64,000 bases of DNA, taken from positions 1,849,501 to 1,913,500 of the forward strand of contig NZ_CP098023.1 of assembly GCF_030440425.1 (NCBI RefSeq), given 5' to 3'. Origin of the DNA: Microbulbifer sp. MI-G (GTDB lineage: Bacteria > Pseudomonadota > Gammaproteobacteria > Pseudomonadales > Cellvibrionaceae). Within the stretch, counting starts at the first letter, position 1, and each line of letters begins with the position of its first letter. The notes under the pieces were generated by a model. That model was given only the letters and a program-made list of their open reading frames with translations. It ran no database searches and was not told where the DNA came from. The position numbers and the translations under genes are program-made. Shown here piece after piece: positions 38,206 through 47,013 of the stretch.

Positions 38206-41200
38206 TTGAAAATTTCTGACGTATTTATCCAGCGGCCTGTATACAGCTGGCTGTTGATACTGATTTGCCTTATCGGTGGCCTCTGGGCATTGACAGATAT
38301 TGGCCGTCTTGAAGATCCTGCCTTTACCATTAAAGAGGCCCGTGTTTTTACCCTGTATCCCGGTGCCAGTGCCCAGCGTGTCGAAGAGGAGGTGACTGAA
38401 AAGCTTGAGGTTGCGATCCAGCAGATGGGACAGCTGGATAAGGTGACGTCCACTTCCAGTCCCGGCATGTCGGAAATTCGGGTGCAGATCAAGGATCAGT
38501 ATAATTCCGAGGAGTTGGCACAGGTTTGGGATGAATTGCGCCGCAAGGTCAACGATGCGCAGAGTGAGCTGCCCAATGGTGCCATGCGATCTGTGGTCAA
38601 CGACGATTTCGGTGAAGTGTACGGCATTTACTATGCTGTGACCGGTGACGGCTTTTCGCAGGCGGAGATGCGCGAAATCACCAAAGCCATCCGCCGCGAG
38701 CTACTGGGTGTTGAAGGGGTGGCCAAGGTATCTCGCTCTGGCATTATTGATGATGTGGCCTACCTGGATATTGATGAATCCCGCCTCGCGCAGTTTGGTT
38801 TCTCCCTGGACGATCTGGCCCAGGTGCTTCAGGGGGAAAGCGCCACGCAACAAGAAGGGGAGATTGGGGAACAGGACCTGCGCACCCGTATTGTGGTGGA
38901 CAATCCGGCCAGTGATCTGGGCGCAGTTCGCAATATTCTGGTGGGTGTTCCCGGTTCCACCGCTATGCTGGCAGTGCGGGATATTGCCGATGTTTCTCTG
39001 GGTTACAATGAAAATCCGGATTTTATCGCGCGCTTTAATGGTAAACCGGCCATTTTGATTGGTGTGTCGGGTGCTGTGGACACCAATATCGTCGATGTGG
39101 GGATAGCTGTTGGAGCGAAACTGGTTGAACTCAAGCGGAGCTTGCCCCTGGGTGTGGAAATTCACCCGGTTTATGAACAGCACATAGTGGTGGAGGAAAG
39201 TGTCAAGGGGTTCCTGTTCAATCTGGTTTCTTCCATAGTGATTGTAACCCTCGTACTCTGTGTGTTTATGGGCTGGCGCTCTGGTGTGGTTGTCGGTGTT
39301 GTGCTCGGCCTTACTGTGCTCGGTACCGTACTGATTATGAATCTGTTTGGCTTGAATCTGCAGCGCATTTCTCTCGGTGCCCTGATCATTGCGATGGGGA
39401 TGCTGGTGGATAATGCCATTGTGGTGGCCGAAGGGATGCTGATGGGAGTGCAGAGGAAGGAGGCCCCCCAAAGTGCTGCCCAGCGTGTGGTACGTCAGAC
39501 ATTCTGGCCGCTACTGGGGGCGACCATCATCGGTATTATGGCTTTTTCCGGAATCGGTTTATCCGATGATGCCACTGGTGAATTTCTCTTCTCTCTGTTT
39601 GCAGTGATTGGTATTTCCCTGGTGCTTAGCTGGGTGCTGGCAATCACGATTACGCCATATCTGGGATATCATCTGTTCAGGCCGGTAAAAACTGCCAAAA
39701 GTGATGAGGATCTTTACAGTGGGCGCTTTTATCGCATGTATGCGCGGGCATTGACCGGTGCCTTGAATCGACGCGGCCGCACTATTTCCGTGCTGGTTGT
39801 GGTGACATTGCTCAGTTATATCGGTTTTGGTTTTGTCAAACAGGGCTTTTTCCCCAACTCCAACGCACCCCTGTTTTATGTGAACTACTTCCTGCCCCAG
39901 GGCAGCGATATCAAGCGCACTGAAAGCGCGCTGCAGAAGGCCACCGAGTTTATGTTGGCGCAGGATGAAGTAATTTCCGTAACAGCCGTTGCCGGCAGGG
40001 GAGCGGACCGTTTTATGTTGACTTACGCTTCTGAGCCACCCAACTCAGCTTATGGGCAGTTAATCGTGCGTACGGAGAATCGTGAGCAGATTGCGGGGTT
40101 GATTCAGCGTGCCAGAACCGCACTGCGCGACACACAACCGGAGGCCTTGATCACTTTCAAACGCCTGGTGTTTGGCCCCGGCGGGGGTGCGGATGTGGAA
40201 GTGCGTATCTCGGGTCAGGATTTCAATACCCTGCGTGCTCTGGCTGAGGAGGTGGAGCAGCTTTTCCGGGAAAACGATTTGGAAGATATCCGACATAACT
40301 GGCGCAGCAGAGCACCCACTGTACGTGTGCATCTCGACCCTGAGCGGGCGCGTGTAGCAGGGGTGACCAATACGGATATCAGCCGCACTATCCAGTTTGC
40401 CACATCTGGCTACCGTGTGGGGGAGTTCGAAAGTGGAGACCGGATTATCCCGATTGTTGCGCGTATGCCGGAGGAAGATCGCAACCGGGTTGGCTCCCTG
40501 CCCGACCGGCTTGTATGGAGTCCCAATGAGCAGGGGTATATCCCCGCCGGTCAATTGGTTAAGGAATTTGAGACCACGGCGGAAGAGAGCCTGATACAGC
40601 GTCGCAACCGGGTACCCACTATTACAATCAGTGCGGAAGCGCCCGAGGGCGTAACTGCCATGGCCGCATTCAGTAGAATCCAGAAGGGTGTGGAGAGCCT
40701 GTCATTGCCCGCGGGTTATGCAGTGGCGTTTGGCGGTGAATATGAAAGTTCCTCTGATGCACAGGAATCCCTCGGCAAGAAGCTGCCACTTGGCTTTCTG
40801 GTCATGGTGCTGGTCTCTGTTTTGCTATTTGGCACCGTGCGCGAACCGCTGATCATCTGGCTGGTTGTGCCTATGTCTCTGGTGGGCGTGGTGGTTGGTC
40901 TGTTACTGACAGGGCTGCCTTTTGGTTTTATGTCGCTGCTCGGCGTACTGAGCTTGTCCGGCATGTTGATCAAAAATGCCGTGGTACTGGTGGATGAAAT
41001 TGAGGTGCAGACTGAAATGGGCCTTCCGCGCCTGACGGCAATCCAGAGCGCCAGTGTCAGTCGTTTGCGCCCGGTATTTCTCGCTGCGGTTACGACCATA
41101 CTGGGTATGTCGCCGCTACTGTTTGACGCATTCTTTGCCGATATGGCAGTGACGATCATGGGTGGACTGGGTTTTGCAACGGTGCTGACTCTGATCGCGG

Positions 41201-41316
41201 TGCCGGTTTTCTACGCAGTTTTCCACAGGGTAAAACCCACTGAGGTAACCGCTGTTGAAGAGCATTCCAGGCGAGATTTGCAGCGGCAAGCCTTCACAGA
41301 ACCCGTGTCTGCCTAG
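38206..41316 (+). CDS. RND efflux pump permease subunit
   Basis: Inner-membrane proton-driven pump, 1036 aa, the full RND length with 12 membrane helices and two large periplasmic loops. N-terminus: ISDVFIQRPVYSWLLILICL. The proton-relay helix reads IAMGMLVDNAIVVAEGM, that is VDN rather than the VDD of AcrB; this is also seen in the TriC/MexK-like branch as I recall. Second half repeats the pattern (GMLIKNAVVLVDEIE). Start TTG 38206 with GGGGAGG upstream. Substrate is unknown; the family suggests drugs or amphiphiles. Confidence 0.93.
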   Translation: MKISDVFIQRPVYSWLLILICLIGGLWALTDIGRLEDPAFTIKEARVFTLYPGASAQRVEEEVTEKLEVAIQQMGQLDKVTSTSSPGMSEIRVQIKDQYNSEELAQVWDELRRKVNDAQSELPNGAMRSVVNDDFGEVYGIYYAVTGDGFSQAEMREITKAIRRELLGVEGVAKVSRSGIIDDVAYLDIDESRLAQFGFSLDDLAQVLQGESATQQEGEIGEQDLRTRIVVDNPASDLGAVRNILVGVPGSTAMLAVRDIADVSLGYNENPDFIARFNGKPAILIGVSGAVDTNIVDVGIAVGAKLVELKRSLPLGVEIHPVYEQHIVVEESVKGFLFNLVSSIVIVTLVLCVFMGWRSGVVVGVVLGLTVLGTVLIMNLFGLNLQRISLGALIIAMGMLVDNAIVVAEGMLMGVQRKEAPQSAAQRVVRQTFWPLLGATIIGIMAFSGIGLSDDATGEFLFSLFAVIGISLVLSWVLAITITPYLGYHLFRPVKTAKSDEDLYSGRFYRMYARALTGALNRRGRTISVLVVVTLLSYIGFGFVKQGFFPNSNAPLFYVNYFLPQGSDIKRTESALQKATEFMLAQDEVISVTAVAGRGADRFMLTYASEPPNSAYGQLIVRTENREQIAGLIQRARTALRDTQPEALITFKRLVFGPGGGADVEVRISGQDFNTLRALAEEVEQLFRENDLEDIRHNWRSRAPTVRVHLDPERARVAGVTNTDISRTIQFATSGYRVGEFESGDRIIPIVARMPEEDRNRVGSLPDRLVWSPNEQGYIPAGQLVKEFETTAEESLIQRRNRVPTITISAEAPEGVTAMAAFSRIQKGVESLSLPAGYAVAFGGEYESSSDAQESLGKKLPLGFLVMVLVSVLLFGTVREPLIIWLVVPMSLVGVVVGLLLTGLPFGFMSLLGVLSLSGMLIKNAVVLVDEIEVQTEMGLPRLTAIQSASVSRLRPVFLAAVTTILGMSPLLFDAFFADMAVTIMGGLGFATVLTLIAVPVFYAVFHRVKPTEVTAVEEHSRRDLQRQAFTEPVSA

Positions 41317-41557
41317 ACTAGGGGAGGGTCCGGGAAAAAACCGGCATACGGGGTAAATCGGGGGGGAAAGGCTGACTTTTGCTCCCGTTTAATTACAAGG
41401 CATATTCCCTGAGCTGAATTTATTCTTTTTGAAATTCCCGCATAAACGATTCCTGCTTTAAGCCTATACTTACCGGTTGAAATTTGAAGTATAAGCGATA
41501 GCCTTAAGCAGATATTTCCTCTAAGCTGCTCATTTGGATTTGATTGGTAGTCGTTGT

Positions 41558-42109
41558 ATGAGTGTTCGGTCAATTTCGAAGCCACTGGTGGTTCTGTCTT
41601 TCTTTTTATTTGGTTTTTCTACGGCAGCGATACCCTATAAACGCACAGAGTGGCTGCCCCGCTGGTCTGATTTCGACAACGACTGCCAGGATACCCGCCA
41701 CGAACTGTTAATTCGTTTCTCCCTCTCCCCGGTGCGTTTTACCCACAACAATGGCTGTAAGGTGGATGCTGGATTGTGGTTGGACCCTTATACCGGCAAT
41801 TTTTACAATAAGGCTTCAGATCTGGATGTGGAGCATATAGTACCTTTGAAATGGGCCCATGACCACGGTGGGGCAGAATGGAGCCGTGAGCGCAAACGGC
41901 AATTTGCGGAGGATATGGAAAACCTGTGGTTGGTGGATGATGGACACAACCAGAGCAAGGGGCACAAAGGCCCCGATCAATGGATGCCGCCTTACGCACC
42001 GGTGGGAAAAATTTATGTTCGACGTTTTATGGCTATTGTGAAAAAGTATGACTTGCGCCTGAGTGTAGTGGAGTACGAGCATTTTTCGGCACTGGCGGGT
42101 GAACCCTGA
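41558..42109 (+). CDS. Secreted HNH nuclease-like protein (DUF1524 type)
   Basis: Predicted exported nuclease of 183 aa. Signal peptide LVVLSFFLFGFSTAA, then a core with paired Cys and the HNH block: DLDVEHIVPLKWAHDHGG, RKRQFAEDMENLWLVD and HNQSKGHKGPDQWMPP, giving the E-H, N and H/K positions of the HNH fold found in secreted DUF1524 proteins. It may degrade external DNA. ATG 41558 begins the signal peptide; a TTG 24 bases upstream is an alternative. It precedes a helicase-nuclease gene in the same direction by 78 bases, though a shared role is not shown. Confidence 0.85.
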   Translation: MSVRSISKPLVVLSFFLFGFSTAAIPYKRTEWLPRWSDFDNDCQDTRHELLIRFSLSPVRFTHNNGCKVDAGLWLDPYTGNFYNKASDLDVEHIVPLKWAHDHGGAEWSRERKRQFAEDMENLWLVDDGHNQSKGHKGPDQWMPPYAPVGKIYVRRFMAIVKKYDLRLSVVEYEHFSALAGEP

Positions 42110-42187
42110 GGTGCGGAGAGTGGCTATCTGTCCCAGTCTTGTGATTTTAGATGGTATTTTGTTGTAAATTGGGATCAACGGGCGATT

Positions 42188-44914
42188 ATGCGGGCAAGTT
42201 TACCAGTCTTTGTTGAATATTTTCGGCGCTGTTATCTGGCGGACAGCCACGACCTGTCACTATCCAATATTATCCGATTGCCCGCTGACCGCCGTTTGTT
42301 TTTGGAAGAGCAGGATTACCTCAGCAGCGGCGAACTGCCTCGAATACCATTGATCAGCCCTGTTGCGGCAAAGTTGGCGCAACTGGCCGATACTTATCGA
42401 AAAGAGCGCCGCCTGGTTTATGCCTGTTTTTTTATCTGCGGCACGCTTACCACTCAAGGAGGCTTTACCAGCAGGCGCACACTGTGCTCACCACTTCTGT
42501 ATTTTCCCGCTCGAATTTACCGCGAAGATGACTATTTTGCCGAGATAAATACCACTGATATCCACATTAATCTGCCCCTGCTGCGATTGATTCTGAAGCC
42601 GGATATCGACCCGGTGGTGACAAATACTTTTCCATTGCCCCGGTTTCCCATGGATGCTTCCCAGATAGCGGATATGGGGCGTTGGCTGCAGAAATACAGT
42701 CTGTTGGCAGAGGTTGAGGAACTGGGCCGCTGGCCAAACTTTCAGCCTGGGACACTGGTGCAGGAACGGATGAAGGCATCACAACTGGGGCCGGTCAGTG
42801 CCGGTGCGTTGATTCTGGCTGACAGGTCCAGGGGCTCTCGCGGAGTTCTGCACGAACTTGTTCAATTGGCCCGGGCGCGCAATCTCCCGGCTCCTTTACA
42901 GATTGCCTTGGGAGGAGAGCCTGCTCAGGTTATTGAAAGCAACAGCGAGCCTGAAATGTTGCCGGGGCTCTTCAGTGATGCCCAGAAGGGGGCATTGCGC
43001 AATGCGGCACGTTTACCGCTCAGCCTTGTGTCAGGCCCTCCGGGTACGGGCAAGAGTTTTACCATTGCCGCTATGGCGATCGACCAAATGCTGCATGGCA
43101 ACTCAGTGCTGGTTGTCTCAAAAACCTCCGAAGCCATTGATGTTGTCAGAAACAAGTTACAGGAGTCCTATGGGCTGACTGAGGGCTATGTACATGCGGG
43201 CGAACAAAGTTTTGTTCGCAGTTTAAGGGCCCGCCTCGATGCCCTGCTCAAGGAGGGGGTTGATTTGTCGGAGGTGAGCGCCGCCAAGTTAAAACGCAAC
43301 CTGAGAGCTACGAATCAATTATTGCGCAAGGCCGAGCGTCGCTTTGCGCGGGCGCTGTGGCTGGCCAAGGTTCTCGGCCCCGGACGCTGGGTAGCCTGGG
43401 TATTGCGTATAGGGGCACCACTGTTTGGCCGGGACCTGCGGACAGAAGACTTGTGGGACTTACAGGATATTATCAGCCAGCTGCGTCATAGTTTTGAACG
43501 CCAGGCTGCCCGTTACATCAATGCCTATCGCCAGGAAAAGCTTGCCCGGTTATTAAGTAATGAGCGGCGCAGCCTGGCCAGCTTTCATCAAGCACTGCGG
43601 GCCAGGAATTCAAAAACCCAGGCGGAACGATTTGCGCAGACGAATATGCAACTTGTCCTACAAGCCTACCCTGTCTGGCTTGCAAGTCTGGACGAGCTCA
43701 ATGAAATATTGCCGCTTTCAGGTGGCATGTTTGACCTGGTGATCTTTGACGAATCCACCCAGTGCGATATTGCAAGTGCGCTTCCAGCACTCTACCGGGC
43801 AAAACGTGCGGTTGTGGTGGGGGACGGCAAGCAGCTGCGGCATGTCTCCTTTCTTCCGGCAAACCAGCAGCAGCTCCTGTGGAAGGCAGTGGTGCAGTGT
43901 GGCGAGTTACCGGAGGTATTTAGTTACCGGGACCAATCCCTGCTGGATTTGGTATCTGATGCCCTTGACAGTCAGGATGCGGTGACCCTGCTCGATGAGC
44001 ACTACCGAAGCCAACCCGAGCTGATCGCCTTCAGTAACCATGCGTTTTATGCCGATCGTCTCAAAGTTATGCAGGCGCGGCCAGGGAACTCCCGTGCGCC
44101 GGCGCTGACTTTTCACAGGCTGGAGGGGCGAAGGGCCAGAAACGGCAGAAACAGGGTTGAGAAAGACTGGGTCATATCGCAGTTGCGGGAGCATTTTAAC
44201 CGCTACGAAAATGCGCCGCTAAAGCCGTCTGTGGGGGTGTTGTCTCCCTTTCGGGAACAAGCCAACTATCTGGCCGATGAGGTGTCCAGGGTATTTTCCC
44301 CTGAGAAGCGGCGCAGCTTTTTGGTACGGGTCGCCACACCCTATGGTTTTCAGGGAGAGGAGCGGGATGTGATGTTGCTCTCAATGACCATTGATAACCA
44401 ATCCCTGCGGGCGGCAACCTATCTCAATCGTGCCGATATGTTTAATGTGGCGATTACTCGGGCCAAGGAACAGCAACGGGTGGCTTATTCTATCAGTCTC
44501 GAGCTGTTGTCATCAGATCACTTGCTGCGCCGTTATGTATCCTACAGTCATGGTGCAGTCTGTAGTTACCAAGAGGGAGATTATTCCTGTAAATTTGCCA
44601 GGGCGGTTAGTGTAGGCCTTGAGGCGGCGGGTATCCGGCACTGGGTCGACTTCCCTATCGCAGGCCGGCGTATCGATATCGTGTGTGAGCATCGGGGTTG
44701 CGTTCTGGGGGTGGACTTGATTGGCTACCCTGGAGAATATCAACAGCACTTTACGATTCGAAACTACAAGATTCTGCACCGGGCTGGCATCCGGGTTCTG
44801 CCGCTGCCCTATCTGCACTGGTCCAGAGATAAGCGGGAGTGCATCGCGCGAATTATCGGGGTTTTGCGGGGGGAGCAGTGCGGAAAAGTGGAGACGGAGG
44901 CCTTCACAGAGTGA
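42188..44914 (+). CDS. Superfamily 1 helicase with C-terminal nuclease-like domain
   Basis: Large AAA_11/AAA_12 (Upf1-like) helicase, 908 aa. An N-terminal region of about 240 residues is unrecognised. Walker A is GPPGTGKS at 283-290; Walker B LVIFDEST; later motifs VVVGDGKQLRHVSF, LDEHYRSQPELIAF, ATPYGFQGEERDVMLL and NVAITRAKEQQRV. An insertion of charged helices lies between the motor halves. The last 110 residues (from ARAVSVGLEAAGIRHWVDF) resemble the endonuclease domain found at the end of such helicases; the usual E-x-D/K position reads GVDLIG, so catalytic competence is uncertain. Such proteins often occur in DNA-repair or defence settings; the function here is unknown. Confidence 0.85.
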   Translation: MRASLPVFVEYFRRCYLADSHDLSLSNIIRLPADRRLFLEEQDYLSSGELPRIPLISPVAAKLAQLADTYRKERRLVYACFFICGTLTTQGGFTSRRTLCSPLLYFPARIYREDDYFAEINTTDIHINLPLLRLILKPDIDPVVTNTFPLPRFPMDASQIADMGRWLQKYSLLAEVEELGRWPNFQPGTLVQERMKASQLGPVSAGALILADRSRGSRGVLHELVQLARARNLPAPLQIALGGEPAQVIESNSEPEMLPGLFSDAQKGALRNAARLPLSLVSGPPGTGKSFTIAAMAIDQMLHGNSVLVVSKTSEAIDVVRNKLQESYGLTEGYVHAGEQSFVRSLRARLDALLKEGVDLSEVSAAKLKRNLRATNQLLRKAERRFARALWLAKVLGPGRWVAWVLRIGAPLFGRDLRTEDLWDLQDIISQLRHSFERQAARYINAYRQEKLARLLSNERRSLASFHQALRARNSKTQAERFAQTNMQLVLQAYPVWLASLDELNEILPLSGGMFDLVIFDESTQCDIASALPALYRAKRAVVVGDGKQLRHVSFLPANQQQLLWKAVVQCGELPEVFSYRDQSLLDLVSDALDSQDAVTLLDEHYRSQPELIAFSNHAFYADRLKVMQARPGNSRAPALTFHRLEGRRARNGRNRVEKDWVISQLREHFNRYENAPLKPSVGVLSPFREQANYLADEVSRVFSPEKRRSFLVRVATPYGFQGEERDVMLLSMTIDNQSLRAATYLNRADMFNVAITRAKEQQRVAYSISLELLSSDHLLRRYVSYSHGAVCSYQEGDYSCKFARAVSVGLEAAGIRHWVDFPIAGRRIDIVCEHRGCVLGVDLIGYPGEYQQHFTIRNYKILHRAGIRVLPLPYLHWSRDKRECIARIIGVLRGEQCGKVETEAFTE

Positions 44915-44998
44915 TTGATTCGGCTCCCTGACCTAAAAGATACGCCGGGACTGCTAGGCTTTAAGGGAGTCCAACTGTGACTTTCACCGAGTGCATCT

Positions 44999-45301
44999 AT
45001 GAAACTGTGGTTGTTGATTCCCTGTTGTTGGGTATCTGCTGTAGTGGCTATGGATCTCATGGTTGCGGATGCCCAGCAGGAACAGGGCCAGCGAAGTCCG
45101 ACTTTGAGCTTTTGCCAGGCGCGCTTTTACGAGGAAGATGATGGTCGCCTGTATTGCAACTGGGCGGTCAACTTTCGCTATGCCTGCTTTGCCTGGTGGC
45201 CCACAAACAAGATAATTCCGGCCGGGGCAAAACTGTCAGAGCCGAAAGTTGTGGGCAAGTGCGGCAACGGGGAGCCCGTGTACAAACTACACCACTACTA
45301 G
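44999..45301 (+). CDS. Small secreted cysteine-containing hypothetical protein
   Basis: Protein of 100 aa with a short signal peptide (MKLWLLIPCCWVSAVVA) and a mature part rich in Cys and Trp (SFCQARFYEEDDGRLYCNW, RYACFAWWPTNK, VGKCGNGEPVYKLHHY). The four mature Cys suggest two disulfides in the periplasm or outside. I recognise no family. The start ATG at 44999 begins the signal peptide. It follows the helicase gene on the same strand by 84 bases. Confidence 0.6.
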   Translation: MKLWLLIPCCWVSAVVAMDLMVADAQQEQGQRSPTLSFCQARFYEEDDGRLYCNWAVNFRYACFAWWPTNKIIPAGAKLSEPKVVGKCGNGEPVYKLHHY

Positions 45302-45449
45302 TGGGGATTTCGGAGCCGCCGGGTGTCTCCCCGCAATGGAATCAATAGCTTTCAAGGCTGAAACAGCCCTGAAATCCCGGCTGGGTATGGGTTTTCTGGC
45401 GGCTGCATCGTGTGTGATTCCGTGTACTGGCCCGGGAGAGAAGAAGATG

Positions 45450-45764
45450 TTAGCTTTCCTTCCGACCGGTGTTGAGTCCCTGATCTCGCAATTCCCGGGC
45501 CTGTTTGAGGATTTCAGGCATGGCGCTGTCCGCTAGGGATAAGGCGTCAATGATGGCCGCGAGCAGATCCGCTGAAAACATGCATTTGCTCACTTTGCTG
45601 CGCAGGTTTTCCGTGGTCATTGAAATACCCCTTTCGGCCAGGGCTTGGGCCAGATCACCATAGCGCATGCCCTTCAAAGCCATGGAGGCACGCACATAGC
45701 GGGCAATGGCCTGCTTGTAGGGAGCCAGTGCCTGCTGATTGCCAAGGCTTTGCTTGTGGTCCAT
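45450..45764 (-). CDS. DUF6471 domain protein, putative DNA-binding regulator
   Basis: Protein of 104 aa. The DUF6471 pattern is seen: RYVRASMALKGMRYGDLAQALAERG, then ENLRSKVSKCMFSADLLAAIIDALS, which reads like a Cro/C1-type HTH. It is encoded divergently from the yjf-type operon, with its promoter overlapped by an inverted repeat, so self-regulation and control of the operon are plausible but not shown. The family name is recalled rather than searched. Confidence 0.75.
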   Translation of the reverse strand: MDHKQSLGNQQALAPYKQAIARYVRASMALKGMRYGDLAQALAERGISMTTENLRSKVSKCMFSADLLAAIIDALSLADSAMPEILKQARELRDQGLNTGRKES

Positions 45765-45798
45765 GGGCTTTACTCCATTCTGGTTGAAATCAGATAAG

Positions 45799-45832
45799 TG
45801 GCAAATAGTACCTTTTTGTGTATTATTTGCAA
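45799..45832. promoter_or_regulatory. Inverted repeat over the DUF6471 promoter
   Basis: TGGCAAATA (45799-45807) and TATTTGCAA (45824-45832) pair in eight of nine positions with a 16-base spacer. On the minus strand the arms overlap TTGCAA (-35, 45827-45832) and TACTAT (-10, 45805-45810), which are 16 bases apart. This is a good operator candidate for the DUF6471 protein. Confidence 0.6.
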
Positions 45833-45852
45833 TATAAGTTTGAAGCTATCTA

Positions 45853-45880
45853 TTGACTGTTGTCTTTTTGATGCTATATT
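45853..45880 (+). promoter_or_regulatory. Sigma-70 promoter of the yjf-type operon
   Basis: TTGACT (45853-45858), 16-base spacer, TATATT (45875-45880), about 33 bases before the first start codon, which has AAGGGGG upstream. Confidence 0.7.
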
Positions 45881-45912
45881 CGTGACCAATATTCCACAGT
45901 AAGGGGGTTGAA

Positions 45913-46317
45913 ATGACCTGGAACAATGAGAGCCTGCGCCAGCTGGCAGAAAGCCATACCGGCTGGGTAGTGGAGCCTGAGGGGGACTGCCTCAGTATTT
46001 CCAACGATGAGGGTGTTGATGCCTTTGTCTATGTGGGTGAAAAGCAGATCGTTGTCGAGAGTATTTTGTTTCCGGTGAGCCAGGTTGGCGATGTGGCTGC
46101 GCTCAATGAGATGGTGCTACAAACCCATCAGCTGGTTCCCCTGACGGCTATCGCGGTTAAGAATATTGGCGGTGAGCACTATTACGTTGCCTTTGGGGCG
46201 CTCTCTGTTTCCAGTAAAGATGAAGTTGTTATCGAGGAGGTGGAGACTCTGTTTTCCAATGTGAGTGACTTCTTGGATTTGTACGCGGAGCATTTTGAAA
46301 TGGAGGGCGTAGCATGA
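45913..46317 (+). CDS. yjfI: YjfI family protein (DUF2170)
   Basis: Acidic cytoplasmic protein of 134 aa matching the DUF2170 first gene of the E. coli yjfIJKLMC operon: ESHTGWVVEPEGDCLSISND, then VESILFPVSQVGDVAALNEM. Biochemical role unknown; its constant place beside a PspA homologue suggests a chaperone- or adaptor-like job. ATG 45913 has AAGGGGG before it. Its stop overlaps the PspA start by four bases (ATGA). Confidence 0.88.
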   Translation: MTWNNESLRQLAESHTGWVVEPEGDCLSISNDEGVDAFVYVGEKQIVVESILFPVSQVGDVAALNEMVLQTHQLVPLTAIAVKNIGGEHYYVAFGALSVSSKDEVVIEEVETLFSNVSDFLDLYAEHFEMEGVA

Positions 46318-47009
46318 GCCTGAGAAAAATCTGGACTGCCTTGAAAGGGGCGGTCAATGAAGGCACTGAAGCGGTAGCGGACAGCCAGTCAATCCGTATT
46401 CTCGATCAGGAGTTGCGCGAGGCGAAGGCCGAACTGAAAGCCTGTGACGAGAACCTGACCAAGATCATGGCCAAGCGCAAGCTGGCGGAGGGCAAAGTGG
46501 AATCCCTGCGTGCGGATATTGAAACTTATAGCGCCCATGCTGTCAGTGCCAGCGAGAAGGGTGATAATAACCTGGCTCTGGAGTGCGCCGAGCGGGTTTC
46601 TGAGCTGGAGATGCAGCTCCAGACCGAGCGCAGCCTGCTGGATGGGTTCCTGAACTCAGAGCGTTCCCTGAAGGGCAATATTGCCAAGGCCAAGACCAAT
46701 GTGCGCCGCATGGAACAGCAGATCGACCAGATCAAGGCCACTGAATCTGTGCAGAAAGCCCAGGTCGCTGTCTCTTCCCGTCACTTGGGGGCCAACAGCA
46801 GGATCAAGACCGCTCTGGACAGTCTTGACCGAATCAAGAGCAAGCAGCAGGAACGTGCAGCCGAATTGGAAGCGGCGGAAGAGCTGGCCTCTGAAGAGAG
46901 TGGCTCTAGTCTTGATGCCAAGCTGAAGGCAGCGGGTATCAAACCCGGTGGCCAGGTCAGCGGCAGTGACAAACTGGCCCAGTTGCTGGCGAGCCGCGAA
47001 AAGGCCTGA
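46314..47009 (+). CDS. yjfJ: PspA/IM30 family protein (YjfJ type)
   Basis: Membrane-associated coiled-coil scaffold of the phage-shock/ESCRT-III-like family, 231 aa. Almost entirely helical with heptads (SIRILDQELREAKAELKACD, LECAERVSELEMQLQTERSL). Family members coat stressed inner membranes. It differs from canonical PspA by a Ser/Glu-rich C-terminal extension (ASEESGSSLDAKLKAAG). No pspF or pspBC lies here. Translation is coupled with yjfI, and the ion-channel gene starts four bases after its stop. Confidence 0.92.
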   Translation: MSLRKIWTALKGAVNEGTEAVADSQSIRILDQELREAKAELKACDENLTKIMAKRKLAEGKVESLRADIETYSAHAVSASEKGDNNLALECAERVSELEMQLQTERSLLDGFLNSERSLKGNIAKAKTNVRRMEQQIDQIKATESVQKAQVAVSSRHLGANSRIKTALDSLDRIKSKQQERAAELEAAEELASEESGSSLDAKLKAAGIKPGGQVSGSDKLAQLLASREKA

Positions 47010-47013
47010 ACCG

